A stretch of 64,000 bases of DNA, from positions 248,001 through 312,000 of the forward strand of contig NZ_JAVDXT010000005.1 in assembly GCF_031458075.1 (NCBI RefSeq). The letters run 5' to 3'. Below the pieces are notes generated by a model, which worked only from the letters and a program-made list of their open reading frames with translations, had not been told where the DNA came from and did not search any database. The stretch is from Rhodoferax_B ferrireducens_A (GTDB taxonomy: Bacteria; Pseudomonadota; Gammaproteobacteria; Burkholderiales; Burkholderiaceae_C). Shown piece by piece: positions 24,009 through 32,556 of the stretch. Position numbers and translations under genes: made by a program. Within the stretch, counting starts at the first letter, position 1. The number at the start of each line of letters is the position of its first letter.

Positions 24009-24604
24009 TGGGGCGACTCCAGGTCGCCCAGTAGTTGGGAGTCCACGCCGTCGCACAAGCAGTGCAGTACCAGCAAATGGACTTCTTGGATGCGCGCCGT
24101 ACGGTCGTGCGGCACGCAGATATGCACATCGGTTTCGCGCAAGGCGGCGCCCATCTTGCCGCCGCCCTTGCCGGTCAGCGCCACCACGGTCATCTCGCGC
24201 TCGTGGGCGGCTTCGATCGCCAGCAGCACGTTCTTCGAGTTGCCGCTGGTGGTGATGGCCAGCAGCACATCGCCGGGCTGGCCTAAAGCGCGCACTTGCT
24301 TGGCAAAGATCACGTCGAAGTTGTAGTCGTTGCCGATGGCGGTGATGATGGAGCTGTCGGTGGTCAGCGCAATCGCACCCAGCTCGGGCCGCTCGCGCTC
24401 GAAGCGGCCCACGAACTCGGCCGCGAAATGCTGGGCATCGGCGGCCGAACCGCCATTGCCACAGGCCAGCACCTTGCCGCCGCTGGTGACACTGGCCAGC
24501 ATGGCCTGGATGCCCGCGGCGATGGGTTTGCTGAGCGGCTGCGCCGACTGGTACTTCAAGTCGGCGCTGTCAATGAAATGTTGCTGAATGCGTTGTTCAA
24601 TCAT
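24005..24604 (-). CDS. diaA: SIS-domain protein, DiaA / phosphoheptose isomerase family
   Basis: A 199-aa SIS-fold protein with KVLACGNGGSAADAQHFAAE and ITTSGNSKNVLLAIEAA as the phosphosugar loops. The family splits into GmhA (sedoheptulose-7-phosphate isomerase for LPS heptose) and DiaA (a DnaA-binding initiation factor). Its place between yraN and dolP is the DiaA context in E. coli, so I prefer DiaA, but sequence alone does not exclude GmhA. It overlaps dolP by four bases. Confidence 0.85.
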   Translation of the reverse strand: MIEQRIQQHFIDSADLKYQSAQPLSKPIAAGIQAMLASVTSGGKVLACGNGGSAADAQHFAAEFVGRFERERPELGAIALTTDSSIITAIGNDYNFDVIFAKQVRALGQPGDVLLAITTSGNSKNVLLAIEAAHEREMTVVALTGKGGGKMGAALRETDVHICVPHDRTARIQEVHLLVLHCLCDGVDSQLLGDLESPQ

Positions 24605-24652
24605 GGTGCGGAATGATACCTGTGCTGTATGAGCCGGTTTGTAAACGAAAGT

Positions 24653-25042
24653 TCAGCCCGCGTCGAAGGCGGCGCGCAGCCACTCTATGCCCGCGTACTC
24701 GATCAGCACCACGTCGAACCGGCAGGGCGGCGGAGTGTGCAGGCGCAGCAGATAGCTGCGGGCGGCGAACACGATGCGTTTTTGCTTGGCGGCGCTGATG
24801 CTGGCTGCCGCCCCGCCAAACGCCGCGCTGGCCCGCTGGCGTACCTCGACAAACACCACGGTGCCGTCCGGTTCGCGCATCACCAGGTCGATTTCGCCGC
24901 CGCCGCGCCCAGGCGTCCGATAATTGCGCTCCAGCAGACGCAGGCCCTGGGCCTGCAGATGCGCCAGCGCCCGGTCTTCGGCCGCGTCACCGGCTTGCTT
25001 GGTGGTCGGCCTGGCCAGACCCATCTTTTTGAGGAATCCCAT
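24653..25042 (-). CDS. yraN: YraN family (UPF0102) endonuclease-like protein
   Basis: A 129-aa cytosolic protein with the restriction-endonuclease-like core of the YraN family: AEDRALAHLQAQGL, GGGEIDLVMREPDG and VVFVEVRQR (the GEID and VEVR acidic/basic pattern), then AKQKRIVFAARSYLL. Nuclease activity is predicted from the fold, and the cellular role is not established. Its ATG shares a base with the TTG start of the divergent rsmI gene, so each promoter must lie within the other's coding sequence. Confidence 0.9.
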   Translation of the reverse strand: MGFLKKMGLARPTTKQAGDAAEDRALAHLQAQGLRLLERNYRTPGRGGGEIDLVMREPDGTVVFVEVRQRASAAFGGAAASISAAKQKRIVFAARSYLLRLHTPPPCRFDVVLIEYAGIEWLRAAFDAG

Positions 25043-25956
25043 TGAGCGCTTCTTTCGCCTCCGCCTTGAGTGCCGCGCACGAGGCCGCAGCTTCGCAGCA
25101 TTATCCGGCTGGCACGCTGTACATCGTGGCCACGCCGATCGGCAATTTGTGCGACATCAGCCTGCGCGCCCTGCATGTGCTGGGCCTGGTGGACGCGATT
25201 GCCTGCGAGGACACCCGCCACACCCAGGCCTTGCTGCGCGCTTACGGCATCGACAAGCCCAACGCCCAGCTGCTGGCCGTGCACCAGCACAACGAGTCCG
25301 AAGCCGCGCAGAACGTGGTGCGCCGGCTGCAGCAGGGCGAGCGCATCGCCTATGCCAGCGACGCCGGCACGCCGGCCATCAGCGACCCCGGCGCGCGGGT
25401 GGTGGCAGCTGCGCGGGCCGTCGGCATCCCGGTGGTGCCGCTGCCCGGCGCCAGCAGCATCACCGCCGCGCTGAGTGCCGCCGGCATCGTGCAGGACACG
25501 GGCTTTGTGTTCACCGGCTTTCTGCCCAGCAAGGCCACCGAGCGCGATACCGCGGCCCAGCGCCTGTTGGCCGAGCCGCGCGCCGTGGTACTGCTGGAAG
25601 CCCCGCACCGCATCGAAGCCCTGGCGCGCAGCCTGGCCTGCCTGGGCGAGCGCCCGGTGACGGTGGCGCGCGAGCTGACCAAGCAGTTTGAAGAAATCGC
25701 CACCGTGCCGGCCCAGCAGCTCAGCGCCTGGCTGGCCGCCCAGTCCTCGCGCACACGGGGTGAATTTGTGGTGGTGCTGCACCCTGCCCCACCGGCCGAA
25801 GCACCGGCGCAGGACCTGCGGGTGCTGAAGCTGCTGCTGGCCGCATTGCCGCTGAAAACCGCGGTGCAGCTGTGTGCCGACATCACCGGCCAGCCGCGCA
25901 AGGTCTTGTACAGCGCCGCGCTGGCCCTGAAGCCCGAGTCCACCGAAGACTCCTGA
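25042..25956 (+). CDS. rsmI: 16S rRNA 2'-O-methyltransferase RsmI
   Basis: A 304-aa tetrapyrrole-methylase-fold enzyme that methylates the ribose of C1402 of 16S rRNA. Family blocks are GTLYIVATPIGNLCDISLRA, ACEDTRHTQALL, YASDAGTPAISDPGARVV, PLPGASSITAALSAAG and VLLEAPHRIEALA. The TTG at 25042 is preceded by GAGGA six bases away and gives MSASFASALSAAHEA. A later TTG (25063) would also keep the domain intact, so the first residues are uncertain. It is divergent from yraN, with overlapping start codons. Confidence 0.94.
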   Translation: MSASFASALSAAHEAAASQHYPAGTLYIVATPIGNLCDISLRALHVLGLVDAIACEDTRHTQALLRAYGIDKPNAQLLAVHQHNESEAAQNVVRRLQQGERIAYASDAGTPAISDPGARVVAAARAVGIPVVPLPGASSITAALSAAGIVQDTGFVFTGFLPSKATERDTAAQRLLAEPRAVVLLEAPHRIEALARSLACLGERPVTVARELTKQFEEIATVPAQQLSAWLAAQSSRTRGEFVVVLHPAPPAEAPAQDLRVLKLLLAALPLKTAVQLCADITGQPRKVLYSAALALKPESTEDS

Positions 25957-26010
25957 ATTGATAGCTGCTGGCGCAGGTACTGCCTGCGCTACAGCCTCAT
26001 TTCTTATAAA
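25957..26010. repeat. ATAGC-type palindromic repeat after rsmI
   Basis: Fills the gap between the convergent rsmI and Gcr-like genes. It contains TTGATAGCTGCTGGCGCAGG and a 7-bp stem, GCGCAGG (25971-25977) with CCTGCGC (25983-25989). It starts right after the rsmI stop codon and may act as a shared terminator-like hairpin. Confidence 0.75.
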
Positions 26011-26011
26011 T

Positions 26012-27982
26012 TTACTTGCGCGGCCAAAGAAAGCTTAACGGCTGGCGGCGCAGACGCTGCAACACGGCCGAACGCAGCCGCTGGCGGTCCAGCCCGCTGA
26101 CACTGTGCGCGCCCAAGGCCAGCTGCAGCGCCAGGTAGAAGCTGACCGTCAGGTTCAGCAAGCCGATCAGTGGGATCGCGCCCACGCACCACCAGAAGAT
26201 CGGCATCTTCCACACCGGCAGGCCGTAGGCCGCGGCAGCGGCGGCCAGCTGGCCGGTGGACAAGGTGACGTGGCGCGCTTCCAGCCCCAGGCCGACAAAG
26301 GCCAGCACCGGCGGCAGCAAGCCGAGCATCAGGCCCAGCGAGATATTCGAGGCAAAACCCGAAATGTGTTCGCGCATGAAATGCGCCCAGCGGTCGGCCC
26401 GCGCCGCGCCCAGCACCCGGGTGATGCGCGGGTTGTAGCGCAGCGCCGAGTCCAGACGGTGCAGCACAAACCAGTTCTCCACCGCGCCGGCGATCAGGCT
26501 GGCGGTGAACAGCAGAACGCCGGTAAAGGCGGCGAACAGCAAAGTGCTGGGGTTCAGCAGGCTCAGGGTCTGGAACACATGCTCGGCATCGACCCGGCTG
26601 ATCATCGGCTTGCCGCTGGCCCACAGCATGGCGGCACTGATCAGCAGCACGCAGGGTGTGACCATGCCGACGTTGCCGATCACCGCAGCCACCTGGGAAC
26701 GCACCAAATGCGTCACCTCGTCGACAAAATCTTCAATCGCGTTGCTGGTTTTCAGGTCCTTCAGCTTGGCGGCCATGGCGGGCGCAGTCATGGCCGGCTG
26801 CTTGGTGGCCAGGGTCCAGTGCATCAGCTGGATCATCACAAAGCTGGCCGCATACATCACGCCCGACAACATGCCGGCCCAGAAGGCCGTCATACCCATC
26901 GCGGTGATCAGAAACTTCAGCAGCGTGGTCAGCGAGGTGGCAGCGCCGCCGCCCGCCGCCTTGGCCAGCATGCCGCGGTACTCGGCACGGTCGCGGGTGA
27001 TGTAGTGCTCGCCGGTTTCGGCGCTGCGCTCGGTTACCTTGGCGGCCAGCATGGACGCATTGGCGCGCACCAGCGAACGCAGACTGCGCCGCTCCTGCCC
27101 GGCCTCGGTCAGCCGCGACACCAGGCGCGCAGCACTGGCCTCGGGCGTGCTGGACAGCAGGCAGTCCATCAGGTCGCGCACGCGCAGCAGGCGTTCGCGC
27201 AGCTGGCGCAGGATGAACACCAGGTTGACCGAAATCCCGTGGTCGTTCAAATGCGGGTAGACGCTGGCCGCGGCCTGGCGGCACAGCTCCAGGCGTTCAC
27301 GCAGGCGCTGGGCCGCCGCCTCCAGCTCGGGCAGCTCACGGGGCGTGGCGATGAAAGCCAGGCGCAGGGCTTCCACGTCGGCCGGCAGGTTGTTGAAGGG
27401 CTCGGCTTGTCGGGCCGCCACGCTCATGCGCAGGCGCAGCTCGGACGCCACCCCGGTCGCCAGAATCTGGCTGGCGCAGAACGTGATGGCCTGCAGCAGC
27501 TCGTCCTGCCACAGCGTGACGCCGGGCGTGCGCGAAGGCGATGACAGCAGGTTGCCGATGCGCTGCAGGCTGACTTCGTCCAGTACCGACAGCCAGGCCG
27601 CGTCCTCGGCCGACGTGAAGGCCAGGTTGAACAGCTCGCCCGCATCGGTGGTCTCGGGGGTGCCCGGCAGGATTTTGCAGCGCACCCGGTCGACAAACTC
27701 GCTGAAGAAAGCGGTACGCGGAGAAAAGCCGTGGTCCGACAGCACCATGGTGCTGTCCACGGTTTCGGCCAGTATCCGCCACCATTGGCGCAGGCGTACC
27801 TGCAGTTCGGGGCGGGACTGCACCGCTTCCAGAAAGCGCTGGACCCGGGCAACCGAGTCTTCCGGCGACAGCCTGTCGCCACGTATCCAGTCCAGCAAAC
27901 CGATAAGCCACAGATGGCGCTGCGCCAGTGGCGCGTCGGCATCCAGTGCGTCTAAAAGCGAGGGAAGGGAATGTGTGGTCAA
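26012..27982 (-). CDS. Gcr-like 'site-specific recombinase' family membrane protein
   Basis: A 656-aa protein of the family annotated as site-specific recombinase Gcr after a Neisseria report. The N-terminal half is helical and soluble-looking (ARVQRFLEAVQSRPELQVRL, HYITRDRAEYRGMLAKAAGG). The second half has several clear membrane helices (FLITAMGMTAFWAGMLSGVM, VLLFTASLIAGAVENWFVLH, ISLGLMLGLLPPVLAFVGLG). I see no tyrosine- or serine-recombinase catalytic motif, so the name should not be taken as function. It ends one base after the repeat behind rsmI and starts 43 bases before the tRNA gene. Role unknown. Confidence 0.85.
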   Translation of the reverse strand: MTTHSLPSLLDALDADAPLAQRHLWLIGLLDWIRGDRLSPEDSVARVQRFLEAVQSRPELQVRLRQWWRILAETVDSTMVLSDHGFSPRTAFFSEFVDRVRCKILPGTPETTDAGELFNLAFTSAEDAAWLSVLDEVSLQRIGNLLSSPSRTPGVTLWQDELLQAITFCASQILATGVASELRLRMSVAARQAEPFNNLPADVEALRLAFIATPRELPELEAAAQRLRERLELCRQAAASVYPHLNDHGISVNLVFILRQLRERLLRVRDLMDCLLSSTPEASAARLVSRLTEAGQERRSLRSLVRANASMLAAKVTERSAETGEHYITRDRAEYRGMLAKAAGGGAATSLTTLLKFLITAMGMTAFWAGMLSGVMYAASFVMIQLMHWTLATKQPAMTAPAMAAKLKDLKTSNAIEDFVDEVTHLVRSQVAAVIGNVGMVTPCVLLISAAMLWASGKPMISRVDAEHVFQTLSLLNPSTLLFAAFTGVLLFTASLIAGAVENWFVLHRLDSALRYNPRITRVLGAARADRWAHFMREHISGFASNISLGLMLGLLPPVLAFVGLGLEARHVTLSTGQLAAAAAAYGLPVWKMPIFWWCVGAIPLIGLLNLTVSFYLALQLALGAHSVSGLDRQRLRSAVLQRLRRQPLSFLWPRK

Positions 27983-28025
27983 TGCGATGGGTGTTCTCTA
28001 GGGTTTTTGCCTATTCTAGAGAAGA

Positions 28026-28101
28026 TGGTGCGGCTGGCGGGGATCGAACCCACGACCCTTGGCTTCGGAGGCCAATACTCTATCCACTGAGCTACAGCCG
28101 C
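28026..28101 (-). tRNA. tRNA-Arg (anticodon CCG)
   Basis: A 76-base cloverleaf on the minus strand. The acceptor stem GCGGCTG pairs with CAGCCGC, with discriminator A and an encoded CCA. The D-arm is GCTCAGTGGATAGAGT, the anticodon stem TTGGC/GCCAA holds loop CTCCGAA (anticodon CCG, reading CGG), and the T-loop is GGTTCGATCC. It is a single gene between the Gcr-like gene and a cytochrome c gene, with no integrase nearby. Confidence 0.97.
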
Positions 28102-28232
28102 AACGCCAGCGATTGTAGCCGCTGGCCGGCGGTCCCCATTTCTACGCAGAAAGTGGCTTCCCATGGGGCTTGCCAAGGGGTGACGGTTATACTCGCGGGC
28201 TAATTAAAGCCCCCCGAATTTTTGAGGACACC

Positions 28233-28817
28233 ATGAGCGCCAATCCCCATGATCATGCGGCCGAAGAAGCCCATACTGGCCCGATAAAAAACCCCAAGCA
28301 GCTGCTCGTCGCGGTGTTTTTCTCGTTTGTGGTGCCGATCTTCATCATCATCGGCCTGGTGTACTACGTCGTCTCCGACGCCAAGCCGGCCGGCACCAAC
28401 TCCGCCGACACCATGGTGCTGGGCGGTATGACCGCAGAATCGCAAAGCCAGGCGGTCGCCGCCCGCATCCAGAAGGTGGGCGTGGTGGAAATCCGCGATG
28501 CCAACCGCGAACTCAAATCCGGCGAAGAAGTCTTCAAGGCCCAGTGCACCACCTGCCACACCGCAGGCGTGGCCGGCGCCCCCAAGTTTGGCGAAGCCAG
28601 CGCCTGGGCGGCCCGCATTGCCACCGGCTACGAGGCTTTGCTGCACTCCGCGCTCAAGGGCAAGGGCGCCATGGGTGCCCAGGGTGGTGGCGACTTTGAA
28701 GATACCGAAATCGCCCGCGCCGTGGTCTACATGGCGAATGCCGGTGGCGCCAAGTTCCCGGTGCCGCAAAAGCCCGTGGCCGCAGCACCCGCCGACGCGG
28801 CATCGGCGCCCCAGTAA
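28233..28817 (+). CDS. Membrane-anchored class I cytochrome c (c5-like)
   Basis: A 194-aa haem protein. I start at 28233 (MSANPHDHAAEEA), after a GAGGA site. A membrane anchor (about 25-48, VFFSFVVPIFIIIGLVYYVV) is followed by a linker and one haem-binding CTTCH. The axial Met is probably in GKGAMGAQGG. This matches the small c5-type cytochromes common in Betaproteobacteria that shuttle electrons to terminal oxidases on the periplasmic face. An Ala/Pro tail ends the protein, followed by a strong terminator. Confidence 0.93.
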   Translation: MSANPHDHAAEEAHTGPIKNPKQLLVAVFFSFVVPIFIIIGLVYYVVSDAKPAGTNSADTMVLGGMTAESQSQAVAARIQKVGVVEIRDANRELKSGEEVFKAQCTTCHTAGVAGAPKFGEASAWAARIATGYEALLHSALKGKGAMGAQGGGDFEDTEIARAVVYMANAGGAKFPVPQKPVAAAPADAASAPQ

Positions 28818-28842
28818 GCACTCAGGCCCGCGAGGCCGTTCT

Positions 28843-28872
28843 AAAAAAGGCCGGCATCACCGGCCTTTTTTT
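28843..28872 (+). terminator. Rho-independent terminator after the cytochrome c gene
   Basis: AAAAAAGGCCGG (28843-28854) pairs with CCGGCCTTTTTT (28860-28871) around a CATCA loop, ending in seven T. It works in both directions by sequence and lies 25 bases past the cytochrome stop. Confidence 0.95.
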
Positions 28873-28884
28873 ATGACCCAATCG

Positions 28885-28926
28885 CCTTCTAGCGCTTACC
28901 AAACCTGCGCAAGAAGCTATTTTTTA
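28885..28926. repeat. ATAGC-type repeat, short copy
   Basis: CTTCTAGCGC and GCGCAAGAAG form a stem, followed by AAGCTATTTTTTATG. It overlaps the last codons of the convergent hypothetical gene ending at 28917, supplying its Lys-rich C-terminus. Shorter than other copies, hence lower confidence. Confidence 0.5.
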
Positions 28927-29465
28927 TGTAGCAACTGCGGGCTGAGCACGTAGCCGAACCGGCTCTCCAGCGTGGCAGCGTCGACGGGCTGCGGCACCCA
29001 CAGGCCCTGCTCCACGGCTTCGGCGGCATAGGCCATGTCTAGGGTGTGCACCAGGCCGAAACCGAGGTTGGTTTCCAGGTACAGATGGCCGAATTCGTCC
29101 AGCACGCAGCGCTGCACCCGGGCCGCCTGCCCGGTATGGGCGCTAACGGCAAAGTCGCTCTGCACGCGCCAGACATAGGGCGCGATCTCCAGCTCCACAT
29201 AGACCCGCTGCGGCCCGTTCTGGAAGAACCAGCAGCCGCGGGCATCGCTCTCGTAATTGCGCTGGATGAAGTCGATCAGCTTCTCGTGCTTGAGCAGCGA
29301 GCCCCGGCTCTGCGGCGTGCCGCCGGCGGACGCGGCAAACGGCCCGGCCGCCTGCGCCGGGTCGTCGCGCATATACCAGCCGCCGCGCGCATCCAGGCCC
29401 AACCAGCCGTAGCAGTCGGGCACATTCGGCCATTTGGCGATGGCTTGTTTGACGATGTCATCCAT
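28917..29465 (-). CDS. Conserved protein of unknown function (DUF2946-like)
   Basis: A 182-aa cytosolic protein without signal or membrane segment. It opens MDDIVKQAIAKWPNVPDCYGWLGLDARGGWYMRDD, is rich in aromatic residues (GCWFFQNGPQRVYVELEIAPYVWRV) and has conserved-looking HTLDMAYAAEAVEQGLWVPQP near the end. I recall this as an uncharacterised Burkholderiales family, often labelled DUF2946, but the label is from memory. It starts four bases after the YheT-like hydrolase stop, so the two are co-transcribed. No function can be assigned. Confidence 0.75.
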   Translation of the reverse strand: MDDIVKQAIAKWPNVPDCYGWLGLDARGGWYMRDDPAQAAGPFAASAGGTPQSRGSLLKHEKLIDFIQRNYESDARGCWFFQNGPQRVYVELEIAPYVWRVQSDFAVSAHTGQAARVQRCVLDEFGHLYLETNLGFGLVHTLDMAYAAEAVEQGLWVPQPVDAATLESRFGYVLSPQLLHKK

Positions 29466-29468
29466 ACG

Positions 29469-30464
29469 TTACTTCACCGATTGCAGCAGCCAGCCGCCGA
29501 CGGCATCCGGCATGCTGCGCACATGGCCGGGCAGCGGCCCCTGCGGAAAGCCTACATGGCCGCCATGCGCAGGCTGCCACAGTGTGACCTGGCTGCCCAC
29601 CTCGTCCTGCCGCGGCAGGCTCCAGGCCGGCACGAACGGGTCGTTGCGCGCATGGACCACCAGGGTCGGAATACGGATCTGCGCCAGATGCGGTTTGGCC
29701 GAGGCCCGGGCCCAATAGTCCTCGGTGCTGGAGAAGCCATGCAGCGGGGCGGTGAACACATTGTCGAACTCGTACAAATCCCGCGCAGCCAGCAGTGCTT
29801 CACGGCTGAACAGGCCGGGGTGCTGCTCTAGCTTGCGCAGCGCCTTGGGCTTCATGCTGCGAAGGAACATGCGGGTGTAGATCTGCCGGTTCATGCCGCG
29901 GCCGATAGCCCAGCCGGCAGCGGCCAGGTCAGTGGGCGCACACACGGCGGCGATCGCCCGCACCATCTGGCGCGCCTGGTCGCCCATTTCCTCGGCCCAG
30001 CGCAGCAAGGCGTTGCCGCCCAGCGAGATGCCCACCGCCAGCACCTTGCCGCGGTGCCAGGACTTGAGGCGCTTGAGGATCCAGCCGACCTCTTCAAAGT
30101 CGCCCGAATGGTAGGCCCGCGGCGCCAGGTTCAGCTCGCCGCTGCAGCCGCGAAAATGCGGCACCACAAAGCCCATGCCATGGGCGCGCGCAAAGTCGGC
30201 AAAGGCCTCGGAATAATGGCTGCCGGATGAACCCTCCAGCCCATGGAACAGCACCAGCAGGGGCCGGTCGGTATCGCTGGCTGCCGGGTCGGGCACCATG
30301 GCGGCGGCATCGCAGAAGTCGATGTCGATGAAATCCAGATCGGGGGTGATCCAGCGCTCGCGCCGGAAGTGCGGCTTGGGGCCGAACACGCGGCGCGAAT
30401 ACAGGGCCGGCCAAATGGTTTGCGCCTGCCCACCGGGCAACCACCAGGGCGCTACATAATTCAT
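29469..30464 (-). CDS. YheT family alpha/beta-fold hydrolase
   Basis: A 331-aa serine hydrolase of the YheT/ABHD1-3 family, opening MNYVAPWWLPGGQAQTIWPA. The oxyanion region is LFHGLEGSSGSHYSEAF. The nucleophile elbow is AVGISLGGNALLRW (GxSxG), the Asp is in VHARNDPFVP and the His in PAHGGHVGF. Relatives act on esters such as lipids, but the natural substrate here is unknown. It is followed four bases later by the 182-aa hypothetical gene. Confidence 0.92.
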   Translation of the reverse strand: MNYVAPWWLPGGQAQTIWPALYSRRVFGPKPHFRRERWITPDLDFIDIDFCDAAAMVPDPAASDTDRPLLVLFHGLEGSSGSHYSEAFADFARAHGMGFVVPHFRGCSGELNLAPRAYHSGDFEEVGWILKRLKSWHRGKVLAVGISLGGNALLRWAEEMGDQARQMVRAIAAVCAPTDLAAAGWAIGRGMNRQIYTRMFLRSMKPKALRKLEQHPGLFSREALLAARDLYEFDNVFTAPLHGFSSTEDYWARASAKPHLAQIRIPTLVVHARNDPFVPAWSLPRQDEVGSQVTLWQPAHGGHVGFPQGPLPGHVRSMPDAVGGWLLQSVK

Positions 30465-30512
30465 AGCTTATTGTGCTTTCAGCATATGCGCCAGAGGCTT
30501 ATTTTTATAAAA
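30459..30512. repeat. ATAGC-type palindromic repeat
   Basis: ATTCATAGCTTATTGTGCTT then CAGCATATGCGCCAGAGGCT, a recognisable copy of the family. It overlaps the first codons of the hydrolase and ends six bases before the stop of the NTF2-like gene, so it fills the whole intergenic region. Confidence 0.6.
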
Positions 30513-30517
30513 CCAGG

Positions 30518-31027
30518 TCAGTGCAATAAAGTCGATGCAGGGCTCTGCTCCAGCATGTCTCGTCCCGTGCCCGGGCTCGCGTGGTGGGCCACCATGCGCC
30601 AGCCTTGGGCGGTCTTGTGGTACACGTTGGTGGCGACGGCAAAGGCCTCGCGCGGGCCGTCGGCCGTCATCACCTCGATGCGCTCGACCAGGTTATGCAC
30701 GGCGCTGCCCAGGGCCTCGACCTTGCGCACATGCTCGGGCCAGGCGCGGATGCGGCCCTGGCTGAACATCGCGTCAAACCCCGCCCGGACCGCCGCCACC
30801 CCGACCATGCGCGCACCACCCGGATGCACGCAGACGACATCGTCCTCGTCGGCCCAGCAGGCCATGAGTTTGTCGATATCGCCATTTTGTAAGGCATCGT
30901 AAAAAGCGGCTTCGGTGTCGTCGGCGCTGCCACCCACGGTGGCCGCTTGGAGTTTGGCTTTGGGCATGGCGTGCAAGGCATTGAGGGTGCTTTGATTTTG
31001 CCCTGCTTTGGCGGGCACTCCAGGCAT
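30518..31027 (-). CDS. SnoaL/NTF2-like fold protein
   Basis: Up to 169 aa. A nuclear-transport-factor-2-like cone fold is suggested by DTEAAFYDALQNGDIDKLMACWADEDDVVCVHPGG, VGVAAVRAGFDAMF and the closing VYHKTAQGWRMVAHHASPG. Such proteins are small hydrolases, isomerases or ligand binders, and the pocket's substrate cannot be told. The start is uncertain: a later ATG (30967, MPKAKLQ) would remove 20 unstructured residues. It diverges from lemA. Confidence 0.8.
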   Translation of the reverse strand: MPGVPAKAGQNQSTLNALHAMPKAKLQAATVGGSADDTEAAFYDALQNGDIDKLMACWADEDDVVCVHPGGARMVGVAAVRAGFDAMFSQGRIRAWPEHVRKVEALGSAVHNLVERIEVMTADGPREAFAVATNVYHKTAQGWRMVAHHASPGTGRDMLEQSPASTLLH

Positions 31028-31083
31028 CTGTGCTAAGGTGAAACGCGTATGGGCCAGACGCCCGGACTTACCTAGGAACCCTT

Positions 31084-31668
31084 ATGAAACGCTGGTTACC
31101 CGCTCTTTTGCTTGCATTGGCGCTCAGCGGCTGCGGCTACAACGACTTTCAACGGTTGGACGAGCAAAGCAAGGCCGCCTGGAGCGAGGTGCTGAACCAG
31201 TACCAGCGCCGCGCCGACCTGGTACCGAACATCGTGGCCACGGTGAAGGGCGAAGCCGCCTTCGAGCAAGACACCCTGACCAAGGTGGTCGAGGCTCGCG
31301 CCAAGGCCACGGCCATCCAGGTCACGCCCGAAACCCTGAACAACCCCGAGGCCTTCGCCAAGTTCCAGGCCGCCCAGGGCGAGCTGGGCAGCGCCCTGAG
31401 CCGGCTGATGGTGACGGTGGAGAAGTATCCCGACCTGAAGGCCAACAAGGGCTTCAGCGACCTGCGCGTGCAGCTTGAGGGCACAGAGAACCGCATCACC
31501 GTGGCGCGCAACCGCTTCATCGGCACCGTGCAGGAGTACAACGTGCTGGCGCGCAGCTTCCCCAGCAACCTGACGGCCAAGGTATTTGGCTACCAGCCCA
31601 AGCCCAGCTTCACGGTGCAGAACGAAGCCACCATCAGTGCCCCGCCGGTAGTGGACTTCAAGAAGTAA
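31084..31668 (+). CDS. LemA family lipoprotein
   Basis: A 194-aa LemA-family protein. The N-terminus (MKRWLPALLLALALSGCGY) ends in a lipobox, so it is probably membrane-tethered outside the cytoplasm. The body is the helical LemA core (QYQRRADLVPNIVATVKG, VTVEKYPDLKANKGFSDL, ENRITVARNRFIGTVQEYN, PKPSFTV). LemA proteins have a poorly defined envelope role. It starts an operon with two TPM-domain genes, a recurrent partnership. Confidence 0.93.
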   Translation: MKRWLPALLLALALSGCGYNDFQRLDEQSKAAWSEVLNQYQRRADLVPNIVATVKGEAAFEQDTLTKVVEARAKATAIQVTPETLNNPEAFAKFQAAQGELGSALSRLMVTVEKYPDLKANKGFSDLRVQLEGTENRITVARNRFIGTVQEYNVLARSFPSNLTAKVFGYQPKPSFTVQNEATISAPPVVDFKK

Positions 31669-31674
31669 AACTCC

Positions 31675-32556
31675 ATGCTGCTGCGCCTGTGTGTTGCGTG
31701 TTGGCTGACCCTGTTAACCCTGGTCAGCCACGGCCAAAGCGTGCTGCCCGTACCGGCGCTGACAGGCCACGTGATCGACACCACGGCGACCCTCAGCGCA
31801 GCGCAGCAACAGTCGCTGGAAGCCAAGCTGGCTGCATTCGAGGCCAGCGCCGGTGCGCAGGTGGTTGTGCTGCTGGTGCCGACCACCCAGCCCGAGGACA
31901 TCGCCAGCTACGCCAACCGGGTCGGCAACGCCTGGAAGATTGGCCGCAAGGACGTGGGCGATGGGCTGATCCTGCTGGTCGCCAAGAACGACCGCAAGCT
32001 GCGCATCGAAGTCGCCAAGACGCTGGAAGGCGCGGTCCCCGACCTGGCGGCCAAGAACATCATGGACGAAGCCATCACGCCGCGCTTCAAGCAAGGCGAC
32101 TTTGCCGGCGGCCTGGATGCGGGTGTGGAGCAGATCATGGCGCGCATCAAGGGCGAGGCGCTGCCCGCGCCCAGCGCCCCACCCACGGGCGGCAGCGGCA
32201 GCGACAACTTTGATTGGACCGAGCTGCTGGTGTTTGCGGTGTTTGCCCTGCCCATAGGTGCGGCGATGGCGCGCAGCGTGTTCGGCCCCAAGTTCGGCTC
32301 GCTGGTGGCCGGCGCGGCGGTTGCTGGCCTGGCCTGGTTCGTCACCACCAGCCTGTTGATCGCCGGCGTGGCCGGGGTCGCAGCCTTGCTGTTTACCCTG
32401 GTATCGCGCTTCACCCCGAGCTCCCTGGGGCGCGGCTCCAGCTGGGGTGGATCGGGTGGCGGCTTTGGCTCTAGTGGACGGAGCGGCGGTGGCGGCGGCT
32501 TCAGCTCGGGTGGTGGCGGTAATTTTGGCGGCGGTGGCGCCTCGGGGAACTGGTAA
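31675..32556 (+). CDS. TPM-domain membrane protein, YgcG-like
   Basis: A 293-aa envelope protein. After a signal peptide (about 1-20) comes a TPM domain (about 25-150; LTGHVIDTTATLSAAQQQSL, VVVLLVPTTQPEDIASYANR, VGDGLILLVAKNDRKLRIEV). Then come two or three membrane helices and a Gly/Ser-rich tail. TPM domains appear in putative phosphatases and photosystem-repair proteins; biochemistry in bacteria is unclear. It lies six bases after lemA and overlaps the next TPM gene by one base (TAATG). Confidence 0.92.
   Translation: MLLRLCVACWLTLLTLVSHGQSVLPVPALTGHVIDTTATLSAAQQQSLEAKLAAFEASAGAQVVVLLVPTTQPEDIASYANRVGNAWKIGRKDVGDGLILLVAKNDRKLRIEVAKTLEGAVPDLAAKNIMDEAITPRFKQGDFAGGLDAGVEQIMARIKGEALPAPSAPPTGGSGSDNFDWTELLVFAVFALPIGAAMARSVFGPKFGSLVAGAAVAGLAWFVTTSLLIAGVAGVAALLFTLVSRFTPSSLGRGSSWGGSGGGFGSSGRSGGGGGFSSGGGGNFGGGGASGNW

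Noticed and set aside
26012..28101. A 'site-specific recombinase' next to a tRNA gene, suggesting an integrated element
   Set aside because: The protein is a Gcr-like multi-helix membrane protein without recombinase catalytic residues, the tRNA is complete, and I found no duplicated tRNA end or foreign-looking block.
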